64,000 nt of DNA, taken from assembly GCF_000317615.1 (NCBI RefSeq), contig NC_019780.1, forward strand, positions 1,509,840 to 1,573,839, written 5' to 3'. Numbering within the stretch: position 1 is the first letter of the stretch; every line of letters begins with the position of its first letter. This DNA is from Dactylococcopsis salina PCC 8305. GTDB taxonomy: Bacteria > Cyanobacteriota > Cyanobacteriia > Cyanobacteriales > Rubidibacteraceae. The notes beneath the pieces were generated by a model that saw nothing but the letters and a program-made list of their open reading frames with translations, was not told where the DNA came from and searched no databases. Below are positions 7,962 through 16,398 of the stretch, one piece after another. Made by a program: the position numbers and the translations under genes.

Positions 7962-8193
7962 GGGTTTCCTGAATAAAACTGAAACCTTTACCCAATGAGG
8001 CTTTAAGGCTCTTAACCCCTCAAAAAAGTGCAAGGAAATTGAACGCTCAATAGTGAAAACCCTGCATCAAAACTTTGAAATATTACCTCTTACCTCTTGC
8101 CTCTTACCTCTTACCTCTTGCCTCTTACCTCTTGCCTCTTGCCTTTTGCCTCTTGCCTTACTAAACCAACCAATGGACTTTTTCAGCAAACCC
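7962..8193. mobile_element. MITE copy 2 (IS-related termini, 6-bp TSD TAACTA)
   Basis: A 232-bp element flanked by TAACTA at 7956-7961 and 8194-8199. The left end GGGTTTCCTGAATAAAACTG and the right end CTTTTTCAGCAAACCC are imperfect inverted repeats and match the termini of the IS at 31766-33428 (GGGTCTGCTGAAAAAG / CTTTTTCAGCAAGCCC). The centre (about 8088-8160) is a run of CTCTTGC/CTCTTAC heptamers. The right-hand 40 bp are almost identical to MITE copy 1 (6555-6598). No ORF. The downstream TSD ends one base before the ATG of the transporter gene. Confidence 0.8.
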
Positions 8194-8200
8194 TAACTAT

Positions 8201-9118
8201 ATGTTTGGTTTTATTGCGATGCTTCTGGCAGCCACGTTTTTATCAATGCAAAATGTGGTTGTCCGTGTGTTTTTTCAGGGAAATGCTGAACTCGGTGGGC
8301 TGCTTCCTTCTGATTTTGAGCATACGATCCTGTTTTTGCAAACTCGAACCTTTTTTATGGTGATCTTTCTGAGTTTGCTTGCTTGGCGCATCTATCCCCA
8401 AACGTTTTTGGAAATTGTAAAGGGGAAACAGGAGTTAAAATCACCGTTAATCAGTGGTAGCATTTACTTTTTTACTGTAATTTTACTCTATTTGGCGATC
8501 GGGCAAATTCCAGCAGGAATTGCGGTGACGCTGTTTTTTGTTCACCCGATTATTGCCATGTTATGGGGCTGGTGGTTTAATCATTTGCGTCCCACTATTT
8601 TTCGGGGTGTAATTCTCATGGGAGTGGTGATTGGTTTAATTCTGGTGACACCTCAATTACAAGCAGATGTTTCCTCAGAGTTTACTCTAGGAGTGATCTG
8701 TGCTTTAGGCGCTGGCGTAGGTTTTGCCCTCTATGCGGTGACAGCACAAACGGCTTTGCTTAACTTTCATGCCCTCTCTTTTTCTCTCGTTACCTTTACG
8801 CTAATTTTCATCTTTTCTAGTTTTACGCTACTTTTCCTCAACATTACGATTTCCCCAAATGTCTGGCTTCCTCTCCTGATTTGGAGTCTGGGATCAGGAT
8901 TAATTACGGTGGGAGGATTAGTTTTTACTAATGTTGGCATTCGTTTGGTTGGTGCTTCCACAGCAACATTAGTGGGATCAATTGAACCCGCCTTAACTGC
9001 GGTTTTGGCGTGGATCATCTTACAAGAATCGATCGAACCCAGACAGATGATTGGGGTTGCCATTGTTACGATTAGTATTGCAGGATTAGGACTCGATCGC
9101 AGCGCGGTTAAACCTTAA
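8201..9118 (+). CDS. EamA/DMT-family transporter
   Basis: Ten-helix drug/metabolite exporter of 305 residues. Two EamA repeats are visible: residues about 1-145 (MLLAATFLSMQNVVVRVFF; AVTLFFVHPIIAMLWGWWF) and about 155-300 (GALGAGVGFALYAVTAQTAL; LVGSIEPALTAVLAWIILQE). It sits in the inner membrane; the substrate is unknown. The start is uncertain: ATG 8201 lies eight bases after a MITE and lacks a clear ribosome binding site, ATG 8219 is an alternative, and the original 5' end may have been displaced by the MITE. It converges on the response regulator gene, with the two stop codons overlapping by four bases. Confidence 0.88.
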   Translation: MFGFIAMLLAATFLSMQNVVVRVFFQGNAELGGLLPSDFEHTILFLQTRTFFMVIFLSLLAWRIYPQTFLEIVKGKQELKSPLISGSIYFFTVILLYLAIGQIPAGIAVTLFFVHPIIAMLWGWWFNHLRPTIFRGVILMGVVIGLILVTPQLQADVSSEFTLGVICALGAGVGFALYAVTAQTALLNFHALSFSLVTFTLIFIFSSFTLLFLNITISPNVWLPLLIWSLGSGLITVGGLVFTNVGIRLVGASTATLVGSIEPALTAVLAWIILQESIEPRQMIGVAIVTISIAGLGLDRSAVKP

Positions 9119-9861
9119 CTTAACTTAGATTCATGGAGGGAAAGGGGTTTTGGGATCGATCGAGCACTTTCTTGTTGCAACAACTCTAGATTCAACCGAT
9201 AGCCAACATTACGCACAGTTTGAATTAACTGCGGTTGTTTCGGATTGATTTCGAGTTTTTTCCGTAAGGATAGAATATGAGTGTCGATGGTGCGGAGATT
9301 ATCGATCGCCTCTGGCCAAGCACGGCGGAGCAATTCCAAGCGAGACAAAGCAATTCCTTGAGCCTGAGCCAAAACATAGAGTAAACTAAACTCTTGTGGT
9401 GTAAACTCCACCTTTTTCCCTTGTAAATAAACCTTACGTTGCGCCAAATTGATTTTTAACTGACCATAATCTAACAAGAGAGGAACATTCACCTCTCGGA
9501 AGCGCCGTGACAAAGCCTCCACTCGCGCCATAAACTCTCGCATCCCAAAAGGCTTCACTAAATAATCATCTGCACCCGCCTTTAAACCCGCAACAATATC
9601 ACTTTCCGCCCCTCGTGCTGATAACATGAGAATCAGCGACTGAGAGTAACAATGTAACCAATAACAGAACTCTAAGCTCTCTCCATCGGACAAATCAGCA
9701 TCTAAAATCACTAAAATCAGTTGTCCAGCTTCTAGAAACGGTTTCGCTTGTTGAATGCTTCCCGACCGACGCACAGAAAACTTTGCTTGTTGTAAATGCC
9801 AACCCAGAAGCGATCGTAAATGAGGATTCCCCTCAATAATGTGAATAGAAATTGACTTCAC
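9115..9861 (-). CDS. OmpR-type response regulator with a partly degenerate receiver
   Basis: A 248-residue transcription factor: receiver domain at 1-120 and winged-helix DNA-binding domain at about 130-230 (FTPQEFSLLYVLAQAQG, then RRAWPEAIDNLRTIDTHILSLRKKLE). The phospho-acceptor Asp54 (VILDADL) and Lys103 (VKPFG) are present, but the usual acidic pair near the N-terminus is reduced to Glu10 in IIEGNP. This pattern resembles NblR-like or orphan cyanobacterial regulators; the identity is not certain. No sensor kinase is adjacent. The gene is transcribed away from ycf66, with about 147 bp between the two starts. Confidence 0.85.
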   Translation of the reverse strand: MKSISIHIIEGNPHLRSLLGWHLQQAKFSVRRSGSIQQAKPFLEAGQLILVILDADLSDGESLEFCYWLHCYSQSLILMLSARGAESDIVAGLKAGADDYLVKPFGMREFMARVEALSRRFREVNVPLLLDYGQLKINLAQRKVYLQGKKVEFTPQEFSLLYVLAQAQGIALSRLELLRRAWPEAIDNLRTIDTHILSLRKKLEINPKQPQLIQTVRNVGYRLNLELLQQESARSIPKPLSLHESKLS

Positions 9862-10008
9862 GGTACTTAATAGCGACCATTACGGCGTAAATCAAAGGCT
9901 AACAAAAACTAACTTAAAATTCCGTAACAAGAGTTACTTACTTTGAGCTTTTACCTGATCTCCAAAAACCGATAAGATAAGATTACCGTTTTGGGAGGAT
10001 TAAAGATC

Positions 10009-10449
10009 ATGTTGGCTTTGTTACTCGCTCTTGCTGTCGCCTTGGCAAGTTTTCTGCTGTATTTTGCAGCGTTTTTCTTTCCCGAAGTGCATCGCAAAAG
10101 TGATTTTTATTGGAGTGGCTTAGGACTATTTTACGGTTTAGTGTTGTGGGTGTGTGCTGGACGGATCACAGGTGGGGTTTTACTGGGACAAACCGCGAGT
10201 GTCGCTTTATTATTGTGGTTTGGAACACAAACTTTAATCTTGCGCCGCGTTCTGGCTTCACCATCAGAAAAAACCAACATTTCTCAAAGCGTCGCCAGTC
10301 GTTTACAAAGTCTTTCTCCTCTGAAATTATGGCAAAAAAACAGTAAACAAGACACCCAAACCACGCCTAGTGTAACATCTTCTTCTACTCAGGAAACGGA
10401 CTCGATCGCCTCAGAAAAATCTTCATCTCAAGAAACAGATCAGTCGTAG
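10009..10449 (+). CDS. ycf66: Ycf66 family membrane protein
   Basis: A 146-residue protein of the cyanobacterial and plastid Ycf66 family. The N-terminal half has three hydrophobic segments (LALLLALAVALASFLLYF; FYWSGLGLFYGLVLWVC; GVLLGQTASVALLLWFG) and the family-type FFFPEVHRKSDFYWSG. The C-terminal third is polar and Ser/Thr-rich (SSSTQETDSIASEKSS) and probably disordered. I chose the ATG at 10009 because the upstream TTG at 9991 would put the GGGAGGA ribosome binding site inside the gene. The function in thylakoids is not established. A REP unit (10447-10485) separates it from ileS. Confidence 0.85.
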   Translation: MLALLLALAVALASFLLYFAAFFFPEVHRKSDFYWSGLGLFYGLVLWVCAGRITGGVLLGQTASVALLLWFGTQTLILRRVLASPSEKTNISQSVASRLQSLSPLKLWQKNSKQDTQTTPSVTSSSTQETDSIASEKSSSQETDQS

Positions 10450-10545
10450 GTTGGGTGGAGGTAACGAAACCCAACACTAATAGAGTTAAAATATCGGTAC
10501 GATCCTAATATAAACGTTCGATTAGCAGAGAACAACAGAAGACCC

Positions 10546-13428
10546 GTGACAACCAACAAGAGTTATAAAGATACCATTAACCTCCCGAAAACCGATTTTG
10601 CCATGCGAGCAAATGCCAAACAACGTGAACCAGAAATTCAGGAATTTTGGCAGCAGGAACAAGTTTACGAAACGCTCTCCCAGCAAAATCCGAAAGAGGT
10701 GTTTGTGTTACATGATGGACCCCCCTACGCCAATGGATCATTGCACATGGGACACGCCTTGAATAAAATTCTTAAGGATATCATTAATAAATATAAGCTA
10801 TTACAAGGTTATAAGGTGCGCTATGTCCCTGGTTGGGATTGTCACGGCTTACCGATCGAGCTAAAAGTTTTACAAAATATCGAAGAAAAAGATCGCGCCA
10901 ATTTAACCCCGATCAAGTTACGAAAAAAAGCGGCGAAGTTTGCGAATAAAACGATCGACACGCAACGAAAAGGCTTTAAACGCTATGGCGTGTGGGGAGA
11001 CTGGGAAAACCCTTATTTAACCCTAAACCCTGCTTATGAAGCGGCGCAAATTGGGGTTTTTGGGGAAATGGCGCTGAAAGGCTATATCTATCGGGGATTA
11101 AAACCCGTTCATTGGAGTCCAAGCTCAAAAACGGCTCTCGCTGAGGCAGAATTAGAATATCCAGAAGGACATACTTCCCCTAGTATCTATGCGGTTTTCC
11201 CTGTGACTGCTTTGGGAGAAGACGCAAAAGCATCATTAGGAGATTATCTTTTTAGTTTAGGGGTGGCGATTTGGACGACAACGCCTTGGACAATTCCAGG
11301 AAATTTGGCGGTGGCGGTGAATCCAGATTTAAATTATGCAGTAGTGGAACGATCGGGAGATAATAATGATTGTCGCTATCTGATTGTGGCTGCAGATTTG
11401 GTGGAGAAACTTTCCGCAACGTTGGAAGCGTCGCTAACGGTGAAAACCACTCTCCCAGGAAAAGCCTTAGAACATTGCAAATATCGTCATCCGTTGTTTG
11501 ACCGTGAAAGTGAAATTTTAATCGGTGGCGACTATATTACAACAGAATCGGGAACGGGATTAGTTCACACGGCGCCTGGTCATGGTCAAGAAGACTATGT
11601 GGTCGGAATGCGCTACGGTTTACCGATTCTGTCTCCTGTGGATGAACAGGGAACGTTTACTCAAGAAGCGGGAAAATTTGCAGGGTTAGCGGTTCTCGAT
11701 GGCGGGAATGATGCGATTATTGAGGCGTTACAAACGGCGAACTCTCTCCTGAAACAAGAACCCTATCAACACAAATATCCCTACGATTGGCGGACGAAAA
11801 AACCGACGATTTTTCGCGCAACAGAACAGTGGTTTGCTTCGGTGGAAGGCTTTAGAGACGCGGCGTTAAGTGCGATCGAGCAGGTAAACTGGTTACCGCA
11901 ACAGGGAGAAAACCGCATCCGATCAATGGTTTCTCAACGCAGTGATTGGTGCATTTCTCGTCAGCGCAGTTGGGGCGTTCCCATTCCTGTCTTTTACGAC
12001 GAAGAAACCAACGAACCGCTATTAACCCCAGAAACGATCGCCCATGTGCAAAATATTATTGCAGAAAAAGGCTCAGATGCGTGGTGGGAGTTATCCACAG
12101 AGGAGTTATTACCCCCAGAATATCGTGATAATGGTCGGACTTATCGCAAAGGAACAGATACGATGGATGTGTGGTTTGATTCGGGTTCATCTTGGGCTGC
12201 GGTTGCGAAACAGCGAGAGGAATTAAATTATCCCGTGGATATGTATCTCGAAGGATCAGATCAACATCGCGGTTGGTTTCAGTCGAGTTTATTAACCAGT
12301 GTTGCTACCCAAGGCGTCGCACCCTATAAAACCGTTCTCACTCATGGCTTTGTTTTGGATGAGAAAGGCTATAAAATGAGTAAATCTTTGGGAAATGTGG
12401 TTGATCCCGCCGTGATTATTGAAGGGGGGAAAAATCAAAAGCAAGAACCTGCTTATGGGGCGGATATTTTGCGCTTGTGGGCTTCTTCAGTGGATTATTC
12501 GGCGGATGTTCCCATTGGTCAAGGGATTCTGAAACAGTTGGCGGATGCTTATCGGAAAATTCGCAATACGGTGCGGTTTTTGTTGGGAAATCTCCACGAC
12601 TTTGATCCGAAGTATCATGGGGTACTTGATGAGAATTTACCCAGTTTAGATCGCTATATGTTACATCGCACCTCAGAAGTCTTTGAGGAGATCACCGCAG
12701 CGTTTGAGGAATATGAGTTTTTCCGCTTTTTCCAAACAGTACAGAATTTCTGTGTGGTGGATTTATCAAACTTCTATTTAGATATTGCCAAAGATCGCTT
12801 GTATATTTCAGATACCAATTCTCTGCGACGACGCAGTTGTCAGACAGTGTTAGCAATTATTGTCGAAAATCTTGCCCGCGCGATCGCGCCTGTATTGTGT
12901 CATACAGCAGAAGATATCTGGCAAAACATCCCTTATCCCACACCTCACAAATCTGTTTTTGCATCAGGATGGATTCCCAAAGAAACAGGTTGGAAAAATC
13001 CAGAATTAGGGGAAAGTTGGTCAAAATTACGGGAAATTCGCGGTGAAGTCAATAAAGTGATGGAACAAGCGCGTAATGAAAAACTGATCGGTGCGTCTTT
13101 AGAAGCGAAAGTCTTGTTATATGTTCCAGACACAGGATTAAGAGAACAATTGTCGCAGATGAATCCTACCGAAAGCATTGGGGAAGGATTGAATGTGGAT
13201 GAGTTACGGTATCTCTTCCTTGCGTCTCAAGTGGCGTTAGTGGAGACTTCAGAGGTGGTAAAAACCGCCCCCTATTACAGCGAAACGGAATTGGTGAGTG
13301 TGGGAATTATCCACGCTGATGGGGAAAAATGCGATCGATGCTGGAATTATTCGCCAACAGTGGGACAATTTGAAAATGATCCGACAATTTGCGATCGATG
13401 TCATCATGCGTTAGCGGGTAATTTCTAA
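10546..13428 (+). CDS. ileS: Isoleucyl-tRNA synthetase
   Basis: Class I aminoacyl-tRNA synthetase of 960 residues, charging tRNA-Ile and editing valine in its CP1 domain. The HIGH-type signature is in PPYANGSLHMGHALNK (about residues 62-77), the CP1 editing motif is in TTTPWTIPGNLAV, and the KMSKS loop is at about 609-613. The C-terminus has four zinc-binding cysteines (CDRCWNYSP and CDRCHHAL), a feature of bacterial-type IleRS. The GTG at 10546 gives the expected MTTNKSYKDTINLPKTDF start. The gene is flanked by REP units on both sides (10447-10485, 13440-13490), so it is probably a single transcription unit. Confidence 0.97.
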   Translation: MTTNKSYKDTINLPKTDFAMRANAKQREPEIQEFWQQEQVYETLSQQNPKEVFVLHDGPPYANGSLHMGHALNKILKDIINKYKLLQGYKVRYVPGWDCHGLPIELKVLQNIEEKDRANLTPIKLRKKAAKFANKTIDTQRKGFKRYGVWGDWENPYLTLNPAYEAAQIGVFGEMALKGYIYRGLKPVHWSPSSKTALAEAELEYPEGHTSPSIYAVFPVTALGEDAKASLGDYLFSLGVAIWTTTPWTIPGNLAVAVNPDLNYAVVERSGDNNDCRYLIVAADLVEKLSATLEASLTVKTTLPGKALEHCKYRHPLFDRESEILIGGDYITTESGTGLVHTAPGHGQEDYVVGMRYGLPILSPVDEQGTFTQEAGKFAGLAVLDGGNDAIIEALQTANSLLKQEPYQHKYPYDWRTKKPTIFRATEQWFASVEGFRDAALSAIEQVNWLPQQGENRIRSMVSQRSDWCISRQRSWGVPIPVFYDEETNEPLLTPETIAHVQNIIAEKGSDAWWELSTEELLPPEYRDNGRTYRKGTDTMDVWFDSGSSWAAVAKQREELNYPVDMYLEGSDQHRGWFQSSLLTSVATQGVAPYKTVLTHGFVLDEKGYKMSKSLGNVVDPAVIIEGGKNQKQEPAYGADILRLWASSVDYSADVPIGQGILKQLADAYRKIRNTVRFLLGNLHDFDPKYHGVLDENLPSLDRYMLHRTSEVFEEITAAFEEYEFFRFFQTVQNFCVVDLSNFYLDIAKDRLYISDTNSLRRRSCQTVLAIIVENLARAIAPVLCHTAEDIWQNIPYPTPHKSVFASGWIPKETGWKNPELGESWSKLREIRGEVNKVMEQARNEKLIGASLEAKVLLYVPDTGLREQLSQMNPTESIGEGLNVDELRYLFLASQVALVETSEVVKTAPYYSETELVSVGIIHADGEKCDRCWNYSPTVGQFENDPTICDRCHHALAGNF

Positions 13429-13439
13429 AATCAAACAAA

Positions 13440-13589
13440 GTAGGTTGGGTAGAGACGTTCCATGGAATGTCTCCACGCGAAACCCAACAGCAAAAAACGT
13501 AGGTTGGGTGGAGTTTACGAAACCCAACAGCAATCAGTCATTAGTCACTAGATCAATCCCCCCTAACCCCCCTTTGAAAGGGGGGAATA
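13440..13589. repeat. REP cluster after ileS
   Basis: Contains a GTAGGTTGGGT...AACCCAAC unit at 13440-13489 carrying the inner palindrome (here with one mismatch, GAGACGTTCCATGGAATGTC), a plain copy at 13499-13529, and a C-rich hairpin CCCCCCTTTGAAAGGGGGG at about 13565-13585. These may stop ileS transcripts but lack clean T tracts. Confidence 0.7.
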
Positions 13590-13653
13590 ATGGATCGGTA
13601 TGTAGCGCTAATTATTCACCCATGATATTAAACAGAGGAAAGGGAAAAAGAGA

Positions 13654-14298
13654 ATGGTTACACAAATCAAGAAAAACGTAAAAACAGAAACTTGGATTGA
13701 TAGCAGTTGGGACAATTATTTACAAGTTTTAGAAACGCTTCCTGATGAGAAAGGAAAATCTTATTATCATCATCAACAATATCGAATTGAAATGAGTCCT
13801 CTTGGAAATAGTCACGCCAGCGATCATTCTCTCATTAATTATATTGTTCATCTTTATGGAACACTTAAAGGAATTGAACTGAATGGAAAAGATAATCCGA
13901 CATTAAGAAAACCTAATTTCCGAGAAGCGCAAGCTGATCTCGCTTTTTATGTTGGGAAAAATGCTAATGTTATTCCCTGGGGAACAAGTATCATTAATTT
14001 AGATCAATATCCTGCGCCTAATTTAGTGATTGAAATAGCAAGTTCTTCTTTAGCAGATGATTTCGGGAAAAAACGGTTACTCTACGAAGATTTAGCAGTG
14101 GAAGAGTATTGGGTGGTTGATGTTAAAAAAGCACAAGTAACAGCGTTTAAGATAGAAAAACAAGGAAGTTATCGCCTCAATACGTCTCAAGTTTTACCCA
14201 ATTTAGAAATTAGTTTAGTCACAGAAGCATTGCTTCAAAGTCGAGAAACTACTCATACACAAGTTGGAAATTGGTTGTTACAACAGTTTCAGAATTAA
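13654..14298 (+). CDS. Uma2 family (DUF820) putative endonuclease
   Basis: A 214-residue protein of the PD-(D/E)XK-like Uma2 family, greatly expanded in cyanobacteria. Visible core: RIEMSPLGNSHASDHSLI (strand-turn preceding the first helix), EAQADLAFYV (active-site Asp), LVIEIASSSLADD with Glu, then EYWVVDVKKAQV. The biological role is not established. It is followed two bases after its stop by a second Uma2 gene, likely co-transcribed. A GAGGAAAGGG purine stretch lies 10-20 bases before the ATG. Confidence 0.85.
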   Translation: MVTQIKKNVKTETWIDSSWDNYLQVLETLPDEKGKSYYHHQQYRIEMSPLGNSHASDHSLINYIVHLYGTLKGIELNGKDNPTLRKPNFREAQADLAFYVGKNANVIPWGTSIINLDQYPAPNLVIEIASSSLADDFGKKRLLYEDLAVEEYWVVDVKKAQVTAFKIEKQGSYRLNTSQVLPNLEISLVTEALLQSRETTHTQVGNWLLQQFQN

Positions 14299-14299
14299 A

Positions 14300-14851
14300 A
14301 TGATTACGGATCAAGAATTAACATTAGAACAATTTCTTAATCTTCCTCAAGATGATGTTACTTATGAGTTTTTTAATGGAAAAGTAACGCCGAAAATGTT
14401 TCCGAAACGCTTTCACTCGCGGTTAACAGTTGCGCTATGTTTGATTCTAGAACAGTGGAGAAAAAATCAAGGAGAAGTGGGAATTGAATGGAGTGTGATT
14501 TTAGAAAAAGATGGGAAAAGTTGGGCGCCTGTTCCCGATTTATTGTATATTTCTAATCAGCGTTTACCTTTAAATCGCTTTGAAGATGAAGCCTGTCCAT
14601 TTCCCCCAGAGTTAGTGATAGAAATTATTTCTTCAGGTCAAACTTTTGGCGAGTTGACAGAAAAAGCAACTTCTTATCTAAAAGCAGGGGTCGATCGAGT
14701 TTGGCTGGTTGATCCGAAGGCGCAAACAATCACGATTTTTTCGTTCAATTATCTCCCTGAAACTAAACGGAAAGATGACAGCTTAAATGATGATTTGTTT
14801 CCCGATTTAGACATAACTGTTGGAGAGGTTTTCCAAAAAGCTGGCTGGTAA
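14300..14851 (+). CDS. Uma2 family (DUF820) putative endonuclease
   Basis: A 183-residue paralogue of the upstream protein, but in the other common Uma2 subtype (LTLEQFLNLPQDDVTYEFFNGKVTPKM at the N-terminus). Active-site region: PVPDLLYIS with Asp, ELVIEIISSGQTFGEL with Glu, and VWLVDPKAQTITIF. The ATG at 14300 lies two bases after the preceding stop codon; an in-frame TTG at 14264 would overlap that gene and is less likely. The two genes probably form a pair. Whether they restrict DNA or act otherwise is unknown. Confidence 0.85.
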   Translation: MITDQELTLEQFLNLPQDDVTYEFFNGKVTPKMFPKRFHSRLTVALCLILEQWRKNQGEVGIEWSVILEKDGKSWAPVPDLLYISNQRLPLNRFEDEACPFPPELVIEIISSGQTFGELTEKATSYLKAGVDRVWLVDPKAQTITIFSFNYLPETKRKDDSLNDDLFPDLDITVGEVFQKAGW

Positions 14852-14887
14852 AGCAAACATCTATTTTAGTTCTATTTCAGAGAGTTT

Positions 14888-15217
14888 TTATGTCCATTTT
14901 ACTTTTTCCTCGTGACCCCAAAATCCCTCATATTTTTTCACGGTTACATCTCCCAAAACTTGCACCTGACAGGCTAAACGGCGAGTTGTGTTTGGGTGAT
15001 GAGGCGGTAAAGATAAACGGGCTTTTTCTTGCCAACTTGGTGCGGAAACTTCTCCCTCTATTTCTACAGTACAAGTGCCGCACGTTCCTAGTCCATAGCA
15101 GTTAATAAAACTGGCGGCTTCATTGTAGAGATCAACTTTGTTTTTGAGTAATACATCACGGAGATTTTCGCCGCGATCGCAGGTAAAGGTTTTTCCTTGA
15201 GCAGTGATTTGGGGCAT
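14888..15217 (-). CDS. [2Fe-2S] ferredoxin, plant-type fold
   Basis: A 109-residue electron carrier. The cluster ligands are Cys40, Cys46, Cys49 (CYGLGTCGTC) and Cys83 (RRLACQVQV). The loop spacing differs slightly from photosynthetic PetF (CRAGACSTC), which fits a specialised ferredoxin of the FdxC or chloroplast-like FdC type; donor and acceptor are unknown. The C-terminal extension KYEGFWGHEEKVKWT is rich in aromatic and charged residues. It converges on the Uma2 pair and is divergent from the methyltransferase gene, with about 126 bp between the starts. Confidence 0.85.
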   Translation of the reverse strand: MPQITAQGKTFTCDRGENLRDVLLKNKVDLYNEAASFINCYGLGTCGTCTVEIEGEVSAPSWQEKARLSLPPHHPNTTRRLACQVQVLGDVTVKKYEGFWGHEEKVKWT

Positions 15218-15343
15218 GATAAAATTTGAAGATAACTGTCTTTCTATTTTAAACCAGTTTAAACCAGTCGGTTCTCATCTGATTTGCTATGGTACAACAA
15301 AATCAGGTATGGTGGCTATGTTTGTAATCAAGAGGCAATAATA

Positions 15344-16123
15344 ATGAGTAACGATTCTGGTGTTAAAACGGACGAAAAGAAACAGCATTTTGATGATATC
15401 TATATGGAGTCCACTCCTGTTCCTTTTAAGGAACGGATTATTGATGCTTTAGATTATATTTCTGATGATAATAATCGGCAAACTTTCGATCGACTAATTT
15501 TGCCTTGGTGTGAAAAACAAGAAGGAAAAGTGATTCCTTACGTGGATTTATGTTGCTGTTTTGGTAACACAACGTTAGCGATCGCGCATAATATGACAGT
15601 AGAGGAGATTCGAGAAAATTGGAAGGATGCAGCAACCGCACAAAAGCCTCTCAAACCGCGCCGTTTGCATCTTCAAACTTCTGGAATTGATCTGTCTGAA
15701 AACGCGCTTCAGTATGCGGAAAATGCAGGGATTTTCGATCGAACCATACAAGCGAATTTAAACCAACCTTCTGCGGAGAAAAAAGCAGCAGTGCTAAATA
15801 CAATGAAAGAAGCAGACATTTTAGTTTCCACTGCGTCTTTAGTTTACTTAGAAGAAAGCGCGATCGAGGAGTTAATTTCCACGTTTGCTAATGCTCCCCG
15901 TGAAGGGTATTGTCTGGTTAATTTCCTCAATCCCTTTGGTTTAGAAAAAGCAGACGCAACCAAACGAATTTTACTACAAAATCTTGATTTTGTGGGTAGC
16001 ACCGCCACTCGCCACCGTCGAATGTCTCCCCTCGAACAAGAAAACTATCCCGGTGAGGAATGGTCATTACTCGAAATTTGGGTTTTAAAGCGTAAGGGCT
16101 TGAAACAGAAAGTGGAAACTTAA
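15344..16123 (+). CDS. SAM-dependent methyltransferase (class I)
   Basis: A 259-residue protein with a Rossmann methyltransferase core: VIPYVDLCCCFGNTTLAIAHNM (motif I, unusual Cys cluster in place of DLGCG), GIDLSENALQYAENAG (acidic loop), ADILVSTASLVYLEE (post II). Substrate unknown. I chose the ATG at 15344 rather than the open frame from 15284 because the upstream part is AT-rich leader with no ribosome binding site. It is directly followed by candidate RNA element A, which begins at its stop codon. Confidence 0.75.
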   Translation: MSNDSGVKTDEKKQHFDDIYMESTPVPFKERIIDALDYISDDNNRQTFDRLILPWCEKQEGKVIPYVDLCCCFGNTTLAIAHNMTVEEIRENWKDAATAQKPLKPRRLHLQTSGIDLSENALQYAENAGIFDRTIQANLNQPSAEKKAAVLNTMKEADILVSTASLVYLEESAIEELISTFANAPREGYCLVNFLNPFGLEKADATKRILLQNLDFVGSTATRHRRMSPLEQENYPGEEWSLLEIWVLKRKGLKQKVET

Positions 16124-16372
16124 CCATTTCTTAACTTAGTTAGCCAAATTAACTAATATAATACAAGAGTGGCTAACTTTAACTGATCAATAACCAAGAC
16201 AGTTTAAGAATAAGTCACTTTTTGGCGGTGAGTTACATCGTGTCAGCCTGTGGACTGGTTAACGCCGACGTTGCCAGAAAAAGCCCTGAGCGGAAAGAAG
16301 CAGGAAGTGGACATCAGAGTAAATCAGGTTTTGAGTAAACGTGGTTAAGTCTGAGTAAGTTCCTCATAACGG
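16120..16372 (+). ncRNA. Candidate structured RNA or element, copy A
   Basis: About 250 bp that align almost end to end with 55198-55450, including an uninterrupted identical block of about 35 bases (16222-16256). The centre is a hairpin: CTGG (16255-16258), TT, AACG, loop CCGA, CGTT, G, CCAG (16274-16277). In copy B the outer stem is CTAG/CTAG, so one pair changed from G-C to A-T on both sides, as expected for a selected RNA helix. A TATAAT box (16157-16162) on this strand lies inside an 8-bp inverted repeat (GTTAGCCA 16139-16146 / TGGCTAAC 16170-16177). It sits between convergent genes. Strand and boundaries are inferred. It does not look like RNase P RNA, tmRNA, SRP RNA or rRNA. Confidence 0.55.
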
Positions 16373-16398
16373 ATAACCGTAACTTTCTCATTGCTTCC

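Noticed and set aside
13654-14851. Restriction-modification or defence cassette around the Uma2 pair
   Set aside because: No methyltransferase with DNA motifs, helicase or known defence gene is adjacent; the nearby methyltransferase lacks DNA MTase motifs, and Uma2 proteins are common throughout cyanobacterial genomes.
16120-16372. RNase P RNA, tmRNA, SRP RNA or 5S rRNA
   Set aside because: Hallmark sequences of these RNAs are absent, and two diverged copies per 64 kb would be odd for them. 6S RNA and HEARO could not be fully excluded by eye.
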